42,767 nt of DNA. It comes from an uncultured Ruminococcus sp. (GTDB lineage: Bacteria > Bacillota > Clostridia > Oscillospirales > Acutalibacteraceae). Shown one piece after another: positions 16,342 to 24,951 of this stretch. The stretch covers positions 1-42,767 of the forward strand of contig CADCOE010000080.1 in the NCBI GenBank assembly GCA_902802985.1, read 5' to 3'. Position numbers and translations under genes: made by a program. Positions within the stretch are counted from its first letter, which is position 1. Every line of letters begins with the position of its first letter. The notes beneath the pieces were generated by a model. It made no database searches. It was not told where the DNA came from and worked only from the letters and a program-made list of their open reading frames with translations.

Positions 16342-18468
16342 TTAATTGACGACTTTGACAGGGATAGAGCAAGTAACTCCATTGTAAGTTTTTACGGTAA
16401 TGGTAACAATTCCGACTTTTTTGCCCGTCAATAATCCTGAACCGCTGGTGTAACAAATGCTGTTGTCACTGGAGGTCCAGCCTCTTTTATAAGAAGCCGT
16501 TCCTGCGTCAACGTGGCTTTTCAGCTGATAAGACTGTCCTACTCTGATGACCAGTGATTTTGGGTCGATGGTAATGCCTGTTGCCGGAGGTTGTACATAG
16601 ATGGTCGCCTTAGCGGTTTTGCCGTTGGCGGTCTTGGCAGTAATCGTGGCGGTGCCTGCCTTCTTGCCGACTACATTGCCGTTGGAATCTACCGTAGCAA
16701 CCGAGCCGTCACTTGTTGACCAGGAAACCGTTTTGTTGTTGGCATTTTCGGGGGTAATGGTGGGGGTTAGTTTGATTTTTTCGTTAACGCCGATCCACGT
16801 GCGTGAAATATTGAGGGTAATATTGTCCGGATTGGGGGCACGTTTGACCGTTACTGTGCAGGAAGCAGTTTTGCCGTTGGAAGTAGCAGCGGTAATGACA
16901 GTGGTACCGGGATAGACAGCAGTGACTTTTCCGTTGGATACAGTAGCTACACCCGGTTTGGAGCTGGTCCATTTGATAGAACGAACAGTAGTAAAGGAGG
17001 GCGTATAGTTAACGTAAAGCTGTTCGGAGAGTCCCTGTTCTATCGTGAAAGCAGAGGTGGAAAGGGTGATCGCATCGGCGTACGCTGCCTTAGCAACAAA
17101 ACGGAAGGAATGTTCAATAGCATAATCGTGAACGGGAGAGTTTTTGGGACCCTTGACAGTAAATCCTTCGACTTTATCTCCGTTGGCCTTAAATCCCAGA
17201 CCCGACATTGACATAAAGTTCATTGTCTGCGGAAGGTCAACAGAAGTCAGGCTGTCACAACCTGTAAATGCCATTCCCTCAATTTCTGTTATTCCGTTGG
17301 GGAAATTGATCTCGGAAAGATGGGCACATCGATAAAAGGCACCTTCACCAATTTCTGTCATTCTGTTGTTGAGAATAACTTTGGCAAGGTTTTGACTGTT
17401 GACGAAAGCTTGTTTGCCGATTGTTTTGACTGTAGAGGGCAGTGTATAGGAAGTATCGGGTTTGCCTTCGGGATAATGCAGAAGAGAAGTCTTGGCTTTG
17501 TTAAAAAGGACACCGTTTTTGGAGGAGTAGGCAGTATTTTCAGTGTCTACAAAGATATTTTGAAGATTTTCGCACCAGATAAAAGAGGAATAGTCGATTT
17601 GGGTGGTAGCTTTGGGAATTTTAACAGTCACCAGATTATCGCAGTTGGCAAACGCACGAGATTCGATCGTTTTTACATTTTCCGGAATTTTAATGTTTTT
17701 GAGGCTGGTACAGTAGCTAAACGCACTTTCTCTGATAACGGTCACTTTTTTAGGGATCGTAATAGCTTTCAGGTTTTCACAGTCCTCAAATACACTTTCT
17801 CCCATTTTGGTGATGCTGACAGGCAGAGAGATCCCTGTTAGTTCGCAGCAGTTGGCAAAGGCACTGTCACCGAGTTTTGTTACGCCATAAGGAACGGTAA
17901 TGTTTGTCAGAGAAATGCAGTTTTCAAAGGTGGAGTCGTTGATCACGGTGATATTTTTGGATAAAGTGACGGTTTCCAGTTCAGAACAATTATTAAAGGC
18001 TCCGGCACCCAATATTTTTACACTGTTGGGAATAATGATTTCGGTGAGGGCTGTGTTATAAAAAGCTTCCTCTTTAATTTTGGTCACTTTTTCGGGAATA
18101 TTGATCTCTTCCAGACTCGTACAGTTATAAAAGGCTCCTTCTCCGATAGAAACAACGGTATTGGGGAGTGTGACCCGTTCTATGTAGGGGCAGGCTTCAA
18201 AAGCACTGTCACCGATATATTTTACTTTTTTCCCTTTGATATACTTAGGGATAACAAGGTCAGCCGCTTCTCCTGTATAGCCTGTAATGGTCAGAAGATT
18301 ATTATTTTCTTCATACTCAAAGTCATCCTCATCGACAGCGGCAGATACTTTTAGTGAAAACGCTGTTCCGGTATATTGAGGAAGGGCGGTACTGCTGTAG
18401 GCAGCGAGAGTCAAAGCGGCAAGAGAAATTGCAAGGAAACGTTTGCTTATTTTCCATTGGTTCATCAT
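16342..18468 (-). CDS. Secreted BspA-like leucine-rich repeat protein with Big_2 domains
   Basis: 708 residues. A signal peptide (about 1-44, cleavage near AAVDED) is followed by about 14-15 LRR_5 (BspA/TpLRR) units between residues 60 and 420, such as IGDSAFEACPYIERVTLPNTV. Three bacterial Ig-like group 2 (Big_2) domains then occupy about 465-545, 548-630 and 632-708, each with the ITLS...L/VSWSTSDGSVATVDSNGNVVGKKAGTATITA pattern. Such proteins are usually exported adhesins. No dockerin, LPxTG or membrane anchor is visible, so it is released or held non-covalently. GGAGG lies ten bases before the ATG at 18468. The gene is monocistronic. Confidence 0.9.
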   Translation of the reverse strand: MMNQWKISKRFLAISLAALTLAAYSSTALPQYTGTAFSLKVSAAVDEDDFEYEENNNLLTITGYTGEAADLVIPKYIKGKKVKYIGDSAFEACPYIERVTLPNTVVSIGEGAFYNCTSLEEINIPEKVTKIKEEAFYNTALTEIIIPNSVKILGAGAFNNCSELETVTLSKNITVINDSTFENCISLTNITVPYGVTKLGDSAFANCCELTGISLPVSITKMGESVFEDCENLKAITIPKKVTVIRESAFSYCTSLKNIKIPENVKTIESRAFANCDNLVTVKIPKATTQIDYSSFIWCENLQNIFVDTENTAYSSKNGVLFNKAKTSLLHYPEGKPDTSYTLPSTVKTIGKQAFVNSQNLAKVILNNRMTEIGEGAFYRCAHLSEINFPNGITEIEGMAFTGCDSLTSVDLPQTMNFMSMSGLGFKANGDKVEGFTVKGPKNSPVHDYAIEHSFRFVAKAAYADAITLSTSAFTIEQGLSEQLYVNYTPSFTTVRSIKWTSSKPGVATVSNGKVTAVYPGTTVITAATSNGKTASCTVTVKRAPNPDNITLNISRTWIGVNEKIKLTPTITPENANNKTVSWSTSDGSVATVDSNGNVVGKKAGTATITAKTANGKTAKATIYVQPPATGITIDPKSLVIRVGQSYQLKSHVDAGTASYKRGWTSSDNSICYTSGSGLLTGKKVGIVTITVKTYNGVTCSIPVKVVN

Positions 18469-18519
18469 TCGATAACATCCTCCATTTCTATCATTTATGG
18501 AACGTTAGGCAACACTCTT

Positions 18520-18549
18520 ATTTTACCATAAGTTTTGCAATAAAATCAA
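18520..18549 (-). promoter_or_regulatory. Promoter for the BspA-like gene
   Basis: On the minus strand, TTGATT (18544-18549) and TAAAAT (18520-18525) are 18 bp apart, about 50 bases before the ATG. Confidence 0.45.
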
Positions 18550-18588
18550 TATTTATTATATAAAATTCATAAAACTAATTTGTATATC

Positions 18589-18631
18589 AAAAAGGAGAGA
18601 ACACTTTTATGAAAAAAGGTTCTCTCCTTTT
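18589..18631 (-). terminator. Terminator of the SUFU-TtcA-EamA-GNAT operon
   Basis: A 13-bp inverted repeat, AAAAGGAGAGAAC on the plus strand at 18590-18602 with 18619-18631, has a 16-base loop. On the minus strand the second arm ends in TTTTT. It lies 44 bases after the GNAT stop. Confidence 0.75.
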
Positions 18632-18674
18632 GTGTGAGATGGTTCTATGAAGATACGGAATGTAGGAAAGGCAG

Positions 18675-19439
18675 TCACGATGATACACAAAGTCCCTCAT
18701 ATGTTTCATACAGTCGGTAACCGAGTTTTTGAGCCAACGCCAGAGATCGTTCATTGGCACAGTCCCAATGGGGAATTTTTCCCCGACGCAGACATTCTGT
18801 GACAAAGACAGAGGAACACGCCAGAGCCAGTCCCTTTCTTCTGTGTTCGGATGCGGTTGCCACAACGGTTTCACAGCCGCTGCGATAATAGGAATAGCAG
18901 GACGTACCGCTGACAGGTTTGCCTTTATACATTGCTACGCATCCGAAAGCGTTGTTGGAGAAGTCAATATCATTTTTAAAGTTAGCGACAAAGTATTTTG
19001 ACCAATCGCATTGCAGTAGCTGATGATAAATGGAAGAGTCGATTTTTCTGAGTTCATATTGGGGCGGAACGCTGCGGATATATCCGAGCAGTGCGCTGAC
19101 ATCCGGTTCGGGAACAGTGTACATACGATACCGTGTTTTTACCACAAGGTGATCCCGATATTGTGTTTTGAAGTAGCGGCTGATTTCGTGGTTGAGGGTA
19201 ACGATGGTCAGACGGTGCTGTACCGCATAGTCAAACGCCTCTGTGAGAAAGGTGTTGTTGGCGGCTCCTTCTATGTAGATATATTCTCCGAGGGTGACGG
19301 CAGCGATCGTAGGAGCAAAGGGGTCATCGGCAAATGCTTGTCCCATAGTGCCTTCAAAGCAGCTTGCGGTGCAGCTGTCGGTAGGATCGGTAAAGAGCGG
19401 CTGAATGAGAAATGCTTTTTCAAGAGGCAGTGATTTCAT
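18675..19439 (-). CDS. GNAT-family acetyltransferase (PF12746-like)
   Basis: 254 residues. The C-terminal half carries a GNAT fold: CVAMYKGKPVSGTSCYSYY, then ETVVATASEHRRKGLALACSSVFVTECL with the R/QxxGxA-like acetyl-CoA loop (RRKGLA), and PHWDCANERSLALAQKLGY. This arrangement, with a long variable N-terminal half and the 'WDC.N..S..LA.KLGY' ending, matches the GNAT_acetyltran family that includes zwittermicin self-resistance protein ZmaR. The acetyl acceptor is unknown. The start at 19439 (AAGGAGAA upstream) lies 20 bases inside the EamA gene, so it is translationally coupled to it as the last gene of the operon. Confidence 0.82.
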   Translation of the reverse strand: MKSLPLEKAFLIQPLFTDPTDSCTASCFEGTMGQAFADDPFAPTIAAVTLGEYIYIEGAANNTFLTEAFDYAVQHRLTIVTLNHEISRYFKTQYRDHLVVKTRYRMYTVPEPDVSALLGYIRSVPPQYELRKIDSSIYHQLLQCDWSKYFVANFKNDIDFSNNAFGCVAMYKGKPVSGTSCYSYYRSGCETVVATASEHRRKGLALACSSVFVTECLRRGKIPHWDCANERSLALAQKLGYRLYETYEGLCVSS

Positions 19440-20352
19440 TAGTATCAGTTCTCCTTGATGTAAAATTAACGAGGAAAATGCCCGAGCAAACGAGCAGCAG
19501 TGAAAGTATATTTTCAGGAGTGAAGATATTTTCACCGAGGAATATTCCCGACCACATAGTGCCGAATACGGGAATGAGCAGATTATAGACGGCAATGCGG
19601 CTGACGTCATTATAAAACAGCAGCATCGTCCATAACATAAAGGCAATGCCCGCCATTGCCGCCAGATAGAGCAGCATCAGCCAACAGTTGCTGTCGTAGA
19701 AAGTCAATCTGCCCCCCAGCACCCATCCGGTCAGAATTAGTGCCGGACCACCGAAGGAAAGCTGCCATCCGGCGATTTGTACAGGACTTCTGTCATCAGC
19801 AATTTTTTTGCTGATGACATTTCCGGCTGCTCCTGACAGGTTGGACAAAATAACCAGACCATCTCCTGTCAGAGTGAAACCGGCAGACTGATCACCGTTA
19901 AGGTTCATCACCAAAATACCGATGACTCCTATGATACATCCGACCGTTTTTTTTAAAGTAAGTCTGTCGCTTCGGAAGACAGCGGCAGAGAGAAGAACCG
20001 AGCCGAAAGCGGCAACCGAAGTCAGCAGAGAGGATTTGGTTCCGGTAATATGGACGATACCGATATATAGCAGTAAATACTGCATAAAGGTCTGGAAGAA
20101 ACTCAGCACAAGGATAGGAGCCATATCTTTTCGGCGGAGATGAATTCGATGGCGGTCACGTGTCAACAACCCGCACAGCAATACGATGATACCGGCGAGA
20201 AAAAAGCGTCCTCCCGCAAAAATTAACTTGGAAGGAATATCGCCGCTTTCTATACGGAACAGTTCATAGCCGATTTTGATACAAGGAAACGCTGTTCCCC
20301 ATAAAATGGTACAGAATACAGCCACTGCTGCTGTACACAGAGGATGTGTCAT
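19420..20352 (-). CDS. EamA/DMT-superfamily transporter
   Basis: About 310 residues with ten predicted membrane helices in two EamA repeats. The first begins FCTILWGTAFPCIKIGYELF and the second begins around GDGLVILSNLSGAAGNVISKKI. These drug/metabolite transporters export amino acids, nucleosides or other small metabolites; the substrate here is unknown. The start is uncertain: the ATG at 20352 lacks a clear Shine-Dalgarno sequence, and an in-frame TTG at 20373 would add seven residues. Translation probably depends on the upstream gene, which stops about 40 bases earlier. Pairing with a GNAT acetyltransferase could suggest detoxification plus efflux (inference). Confidence 0.85.
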   Translation of the reverse strand: MTHPLCTAAVAVFCTILWGTAFPCIKIGYELFRIESGDIPSKLIFAGGRFFLAGIIVLLCGLLTRDRHRIHLRRKDMAPILVLSFFQTFMQYLLLYIGIVHITGTKSSLLTSVAAFGSVLLSAAVFRSDRLTLKKTVGCIIGVIGILVMNLNGDQSAGFTLTGDGLVILSNLSGAAGNVISKKIADDRSPVQIAGWQLSFGGPALILTGWVLGGRLTFYDSNCWLMLLYLAAMAGIAFMLWTMLLFYNDVSRIAVYNLLIPVFGTMWSGIFLGENIFTPENILSLLLVCSGIFLVNFTSRRTDTNEITAS

Positions 20353-20392
20353 TAATTTTTTTGTGAAAGTCAAAAGTTACGCCACGCTTTCG

Positions 20393-21217
20393 TTAACGGA
20401 ATTTTTCAAGAAAGCTGTGTTCTTCCTTGTCATCATAATATCCGATAATGGTACTGAGGTTGACCCGTTCCACACTGCGGAAAATATTCATTTCAACCTG
20501 GGGATTTGTTTTTTTCAGTTCCTGTATCAGATGTTTGATTTCCTGTCGTTTAGAGGTGCCGATACCATCAATGGCAGCATTCTGCTCAGTGAAGCGGCAG
20601 GCGCACTGCAAAAAATCGAGATGGTTATAATTTTTCCACGAGATGATATTTTTTTCTCTGATGTAATACATCGGGCGGATAAGTTCCATTCCGGGGAAGT
20701 TGGTACTTTTAATGCGAGGCATCATAGTTTGTACCTGTGCCCCATAGAGCATTCCCATCAGGATGGTTTCGATGACGTCATCAAAATGATGTCCCAAAGC
20801 GATTTTATTGCAGCCAAGCTGCTGTGCTTGTTGATAGAGATGCCCCCTCCGCATACGGGCACACAGATAGCACGGATTTTTCCGAACATTGATAACCGCA
20901 CCAAAAATGTCCGTATCAAACAGAGTGATAGGAATACCCAGAACAGCGGCATTGTCAATGATTTTTTGACGGTTAAGGGGATGATAGCCGGGATCCATCA
21001 CGATAAATTCCATCTCAAACGGAAAATCACCGTGACGGGACAGCTCCTGCATCAACTTGGCAAGCAGCATAGAGTCTTTGCCGCCGGAAATACAAACGGC
21101 AATTTTATCTCCCCGGCTGATCAATTCATAATCCTTAACGGCTCCAATCAATGGATGAAACAATGTTTTTTTATATTTTGTAATAATGCTATGTTCGATT
21201 GATAGTGTACGATCCAA
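20393..21217 (-). CDS. TtcA-like PP-loop tRNA thiolation / sulfurtransferase-family protein
   Basis: About 274 residues. The ATP-pyrophosphatase PP-loop CISGGKDSML lies at about residue 43-52. A CxxC pair in PCYLCARMRRG and a further cysteine pair in FLQCACRF supply the three to four ligands expected for a [4Fe-4S] cluster in TtcA/TtuA enzymes, which thiolate tRNA bases (C32 for TtcA). GHHFDDVIETILM is also typical. The target nucleotide is inferred. TTG at 21217 is preferred because AGAGG lies eight bases upstream; the GTG at 21226 overlaps that site. It follows the SUFU gene by 12 nt in the same operon. Confidence 0.85.
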   Translation of the reverse strand: MDRTLSIEHSIITKYKKTLFHPLIGAVKDYELISRGDKIAVCISGGKDSMLLAKLMQELSRHGDFPFEMEFIVMDPGYHPLNRQKIIDNAAVLGIPITLFDTDIFGAVINVRKNPCYLCARMRRGHLYQQAQQLGCNKIALGHHFDDVIETILMGMLYGAQVQTMMPRIKSTNFPGMELIRPMYYIREKNIISWKNYNHLDFLQCACRFTEQNAAIDGIGTSKRQEIKHLIQELKKTNPQVEMNIFRSVERVNLSTIIGYYDDKEEHSFLEKFR

Positions 21218-21229
21218 AATAGCCACCTC

Positions 21230-22669
21230 TTAAAGTTTGCATTTAATAAATTCACCATTTTTATCACGGAAGAAAGCGGTACCGACAGGGCTGTCCAGAT
21301 AATCTATAATATCAATATCGTAGTTGCATAAGGTATTAAGATTATAAATGCCCATATTGTTGGTATCGTTCATATATTCTTCTGTTTCATCACCTGCCAT
21401 AAAACGCCATCCACTGTCGGTATTATTTTCAGGTGTTTCACGGTACATAAAGCCGATCCGCCTGTGTTCCACGAGGATCTTATCGGTAGCAAAGCAGCCG
21501 TCGGCACCCGACCATTCCAGAATAGGTTCAATGCTGCTCTTTGGGATAGCCCATTTTTTTTCTTGGGTGGTGGAGCAGGCACTGAGACGGTAAATGTCGA
21601 TGGCTTTCTGATAGCTGTTGCCGAGTTTTTCGTATAAGCGTTGGAACAGATGCTCATCATCGTGGTTGATTTTGTAGACCATTTCTTCTTCGTAGATGGG
21701 GATAAATTGGTAAAAAGTGACCAGTTCGCCGTTAGGCAGCTGACATTGCCGTGCTTTGGGATCAACGAAATGCAGATCATCAATAATAGCACCGTTGAGT
21801 CTGGTATTGGGAGCAAAGGAGCTGCCGTTAGAAATGGTATGTCCTTTAGCGAACCAAGTATCTTCGCTTTGAATCATATAGCCAAGTGTTGCCAGATAGT
21901 CAACGATCCATGAATAGCGGATGTCGTCTTTATTAATATCCCAATCGGGCGGCAGATAAGCGACCAATTCAATTCTGTCCATACCGGGCTGATTGATCTC
22001 GGGAGGAACATTGGCACGATAAGCACCTGTACCCACGGTAACGAGAGTGGCATACTCTTTGGTATCATTGGCAGGCAGATACAATACGTTGATCGTATTG
22101 GCAGGATAATCTGTTTTTGGCTTGGTCACCTGACTGATCGTGCCGAAATACTTTACGATGTGATCGAGCAGACAAGCGGATTCTTCCCGTTCATACATAT
22201 AGACAGGTTCGGGAGAATGTTCGCCGAAACATTCCTCCCACGCTTTGGCGTCGATTTCTTTGGCTTTTTCAGAGGCTTCGAGGAACAGCGGTTCATCTTC
22301 TCGTTCAAGGGCAATATAGCACATTAAGATCCATGCATCAAGGAAAGTGTCATCGATTTCCAGACATTTGCGTACGGCATTAAGTGCTGTGCGGTATCGG
22401 TGAGAAGAATAGTAGCAGTGGGCAAGTTCAAAGTGGTAATCGAGATCGTCTTCTTCGACCTCATCAGCGATTTCGTCGAGAAGTGCCAGTGCGGTGATAT
22501 TATTATTGGTGCAGCTGTAAGCGTGGGCAAGGTAAATGATCATTGGTGCGGGAATGTCGTCATCTTCATATTCCTGTTCGATCAAATTAATGACTTCTGT
22601 GTACTTTTCGTGATAAAGAAGATTTTGTATTTCCAGCCAAAAATCGAAGTCCATTCCATTGAAGTCCAT
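21230..22669 (-). CDS. TPR - SUFU - DUF2185 (Imm33-like) fusion protein
   Basis: 479 residues in three parts. Residues 1-150 are helical TPR-like repeats (YLAHAYSCTNNNITALALLDEIADE, FELAHCYYSSHRYRTALNAVRKCLEID). About 190-345 matches the suppressor-of-fused (SUFU) family: NVLYLPANDTKEYATLVTVGTGAY, MDRIELVAYLPPDW, WFAKGHTISNG, FYQFIPIYEEEM. About 391-470 matches DUF2185/Imm33: GCFATDKILVEHRRIGFMYRE, DSGWRFMAGDETEEYMND. SUFU and DUF2185 domains are both described as immunity domains of polymorphic toxin systems, often in multi-domain polyimmunity proteins. No toxin is next to it here. Start at 22669 is set by AGGAG nine bases upstream; an upstream ATG at 22705 lacks a site. First gene of the operon. 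Confidence 0.82.
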   Translation of the reverse strand: MDFNGMDFDFWLEIQNLLYHEKYTEVINLIEQEYEDDDIPAPMIIYLAHAYSCTNNNITALALLDEIADEVEEDDLDYHFELAHCYYSSHRYRTALNAVRKCLEIDDTFLDAWILMCYIALEREDEPLFLEASEKAKEIDAKAWEECFGEHSPEPVYMYEREESACLLDHIVKYFGTISQVTKPKTDYPANTINVLYLPANDTKEYATLVTVGTGAYRANVPPEINQPGMDRIELVAYLPPDWDINKDDIRYSWIVDYLATLGYMIQSEDTWFAKGHTISNGSSFAPNTRLNGAIIDDLHFVDPKARQCQLPNGELVTFYQFIPIYEEEMVYKINHDDEHLFQRLYEKLGNSYQKAIDIYRLSACSTTQEKKWAIPKSSIEPILEWSGADGCFATDKILVEHRRIGFMYRETPENNTDSGWRFMAGDETEEYMNDTNNMGIYNLNTLCNYDIDIIDYLDSPVGTAFFRDKNGEFIKCKL

Positions 22670-22756
22670 CCTTTCGATCTCCTTTCCAATTTCAATTTTT
22701 TTCATTATATCATTTCTTTTACCAATGAGCAAATACTATTTCACGAAGAGCATCCG

Positions 22757-22782
22757 AAATAAGTGTAAAGTGATAGCATAAA
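22757..22782 (+). promoter_or_regulatory. Possible sigma-E promoter for the spoIIIA operon
   Basis: AAATAAG (22757-22763) and CATAAA (22777-22782), 13 bp apart, resemble the mother-cell sigma-E pattern (GaATAtt, 13-14 bp, CATAcaat). Placement about 50 bases before spoIIIAA fits, since spoIIIA is sigma-E controlled in Bacillus and Clostridium. The match is imperfect. Confidence 0.4.
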
Positions 22783-22834
22783 ACAGCCGCCTGCTTAATA
22801 TGAATTACCAAACAAAAATGAAAGGAAGTCAGCA

Positions 22835-23767
22835 ATGACGGAGAAAATGGACAGTTTTCAGTCAGCCGCAGAGATATTGTGTGACGAACTGCAAGAGATG
22901 GTCGGCAAAATACCTGACAGCAAGAAACATCTAATTCAAGAAATACGGCTGCGTTCACAGAAACCACTGGCGTTTTCTTACGGCAGTGATACACTTTTTA
23001 CAGACAGCAGCGGCAAGATACTGTATTCTGCAGGGGAAAGGGCGGCTATCGTTACACAAAGGCACATTTACGACACATTCAGACGGGTATGCAGCTACTC
23101 GGTGTACAGTCATCAGAACGAGATCAAAAACGGTTATATTACGGTTCAGGGCGGTCATCGTGTGGGCATATGCGGTACAGCATCGCTGAGCGACGGAAAG
23201 ATAGCAACAGTAACGGATATTTCCTCGCTGAATATCCGAATTGCCCGACAGGTTTTGGGAGCGGCGGAGGAAGTAATCCAAAAGATTTGTCCGCTTGAAG
23301 GAGGAATATTACTGGCAGGAATGCCGTCCAGCGGCAAAACAACGTTGTTGCGGGATATGGCGTACCGATTGTCAATGGGAATTGGCTGTAAAATTTATAA
23401 AACGGCGGTGATTGACGAAAGGGGGGAATTGTCGGGTACGTATAAAGGGGCAGCCTATTGTGATATGGGATTATGTGATGTTCTCAACGGGTATCCAAAA
23501 GGAGAGGGAATGATGCAGGCAGTACGTTCCTTGTCGCCGCAGGTTATTATCTGTGACGAATTGGGAACAGATGAAGATTGTCAAAGTGTGACGATGAGCC
23601 TGAATTCAGGAGCTTATGTCATAGCCACTCTGCACGCCGCCGACTTTGACAGTCTGATGAAACGAAGGCAGACTGCTGGTTTGTTGGCAACAGGAGCCTT
23701 TAAAACGATCATTATGTTGGACTCACCTGACAGACCGTGTAAAATACGAAGCTATGAGAGAATTTGA
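22835..23767 (+). CDS. spoIIIAA: Stage III sporulation protein AA, ATPase of the feeding-tube apparatus
   Basis: SpoIIIAA is a secretion-type AAA ATPase that energises the SpoIIIA-SpoIIQ channel joining mother cell and forespore. The 310 residues carry Walker A GMPSSGKTT at about 162-170 and an acidic Walker B ending VIICDELG near 237-244, with the conserved VQGGHRVGICG and ATLHA motifs. The ATG follows AAAGGAAG. It is the first gene of a complete spoIIIAA-AH operon and is divergent from the SUFU operon. The overlap with the TTG-initiated frame of spoIIIAB is only apparent, since spoIIIAB starts at 23779. Confidence 0.95.
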   Translation: MTEKMDSFQSAAEILCDELQEMVGKIPDSKKHLIQEIRLRSQKPLAFSYGSDTLFTDSSGKILYSAGERAAIVTQRHIYDTFRRVCSYSVYSHQNEIKNGYITVQGGHRVGICGTASLSDGKIATVTDISSLNIRIARQVLGAAEEVIQKICPLEGGILLAGMPSSGKTTLLRDMAYRLSMGIGCKIYKTAVIDERGELSGTYKGAAYCDMGLCDVLNGYPKGEGMMQAVRSLSPQVIICDELGTDEDCQSVTMSLNSGAYVIATLHAADFDSLMKRRQTAGLLATGAFKTIIMLDSPDRPCKIRSYERI

Positions 23768-23778
23768 CGAGGTGTAAA

Positions 23779-24291
23779 ATGTTGATTGTAAAGTTCATCG
23801 GAGGAATATTAGTGATCATGTGTGGTACGATGTGCGGAGTCTATGTGTCACGCATTGCCGTGAAACGAGTAAAATTCTGGGAAGAATACTTATTTTTTCT
23901 GACAAGCACCAAGGTAAGAATAGCCTATGCGGCAGTACCTGCCGCAGAACTTTTGATAGGGGAAGACATTCGTCCGATGCTCTGTCCCATTTTAAGGGGA
24001 GCGGCAGAGCAGTTAAAGGCAGGCATACCGTTCGACAGGGCGTGGCGGCAGGCGTTTGAGAGGAAAAATACAGGGCTGATGTTGAACCGCTGCGACCGTG
24101 AGAAAATCAATGCTTTCGGAAACGGATTCGGTACAGGAGATGTAGACGGCGAAGTACAGAAGCTGGAACTGCATATTAGTCTGATACGGGATCATCTGGA
24201 CAAGCTGAAAGCCGATCTTGACGCCAAACGGCGTATCAGTCGTATTGTAGGAATGTTTGTCGGAGTGGTGGTGACGGTACTTATCATTTGA
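23779..24291 (+). CDS. spoIIIAB: Stage III sporulation protein AB
   Basis: Membrane protein of the mother cell-forespore channel, related to the GspF-type platform component of secretion systems. 170 residues with an N-terminal hydrophobic helix (IGGILVIMCGTMCGVYV), a helical cytoplasmic domain including FGNGFGTGDVDGEVQKLELH (a family-typical stretch), and a C-terminal helix VGMFVGVVVTVLII. GAGG lies six to eight bases before the ATG at 23779; the in-frame TTG at 23764 overlaps the spoIIIAA stop and has no site. Confidence 0.93.
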   Translation: MLIVKFIGGILVIMCGTMCGVYVSRIAVKRVKFWEEYLFFLTSTKVRIAYAAVPAAELLIGEDIRPMLCPILRGAAEQLKAGIPFDRAWRQAFERKNTGLMLNRCDREKINAFGNGFGTGDVDGEVQKLELHISLIRDHLDKLKADLDAKRRISRIVGMFVGVVVTVLII

Positions 24292-24350
24292 AAATGCAGG
24301 AGAATGGAATGCATCGACAGCGGGATGTTCCGCAGGGAGCGTAAACGAAT

Positions 24351-24548
24351 ATGATGAATGTGGAGCTGATTTTTAAAATAGCAGCAATAGGAATTATTGT
24401 AGCGGTATTAAGTCTGGTTCTTTCACGCTCGGGACGTGAGGAACAGGCAATGATGACGACTTTGGCAGGACTGATCGTGGTATTGCTGATACTGGTGCAG
24501 CAGATCGCTAATTTGTTTACCACGATTGAAACGCTGTTCGGATTTTGA
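24351..24548 (+). CDS. spoIIIAC: Stage III sporulation protein AC
   Basis: 65 residues, full length for this family. Two membrane helices (IFKIAAIGIIVAVLSLVL and MTTLAGLIVVLLILVQQIANLF) are joined by the SRSGREEQA loop. It is part of the membrane base of the SpoIIIA channel. Start at ATG 24351 (or 24354) after GGGAG. Its TGA overlaps the spoIIIAD ATG. The 59-base gap to spoIIIAB contains a short GCGGGATGTTCCGC hairpin. Confidence 0.92.
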   Translation: MMNVELIFKIAAIGIIVAVLSLVLSRSGREEQAMMTTLAGLIVVLLILVQQIANLFTTIETLFGF

Positions 24549-24949
24549 TGAGTGGTACAGGGCTGTTTTCTGTACTGGCGATAGCACTGACAGCCGCCTT
24601 TGGTGCAGTGGCACTGAAGAAATATTCTCCCGAAATATCGGTTGTTATTGTCGTGAGTGCAGGCGTCATCCTGCTGATAGAGATTTTGTCCGAGATTACC
24701 CCGGTGCTGAACGAAATGAATGTGTGGATACAAAAGGCAGGCATAGAAAGCGGTTATCTGGCTGTTTTGCTTAAATCGGTAGGAATTTGTTTTGTTTGCC
24801 AGTTTGCCGCCGACTCGTGCAGAGAGGCAGGACACGCTTCCTTAGCAGCAAAAGTGGAATTGGCATCGGGAATTACTATTATGATACTGGCACTGCCGCT
24901 GATGGAAAATATTCTTACCATAGCGTCAGGATTGCTGTCGGGGCAATAA
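24548..24949 (+). CDS. spoIIIAD: Stage III sporulation protein AD
   Basis: 133-residue membrane protein of the SpoIIIA channel with about four hydrophobic helices (GLFSVLAIALTAAFGAVAL; VVIVVSAGVILLIEIL; AVLLKSVGICFVCQFAADSC; ELASGITIMILALPLMENIL). The family-typical DSCREAGHASLAAKVELASG stretch is present. The start overlaps the spoIIIAC stop (TGATG). Confidence 0.93.
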   Translation: MSGTGLFSVLAIALTAAFGAVALKKYSPEISVVIVVSAGVILLIEILSEITPVLNEMNVWIQKAGIESGYLAVLLKSVGICFVCQFAADSCREAGHASLAAKVELASGITIMILALPLMENILTIASGLLSGQ

Positions 24950-24951
24950 AA

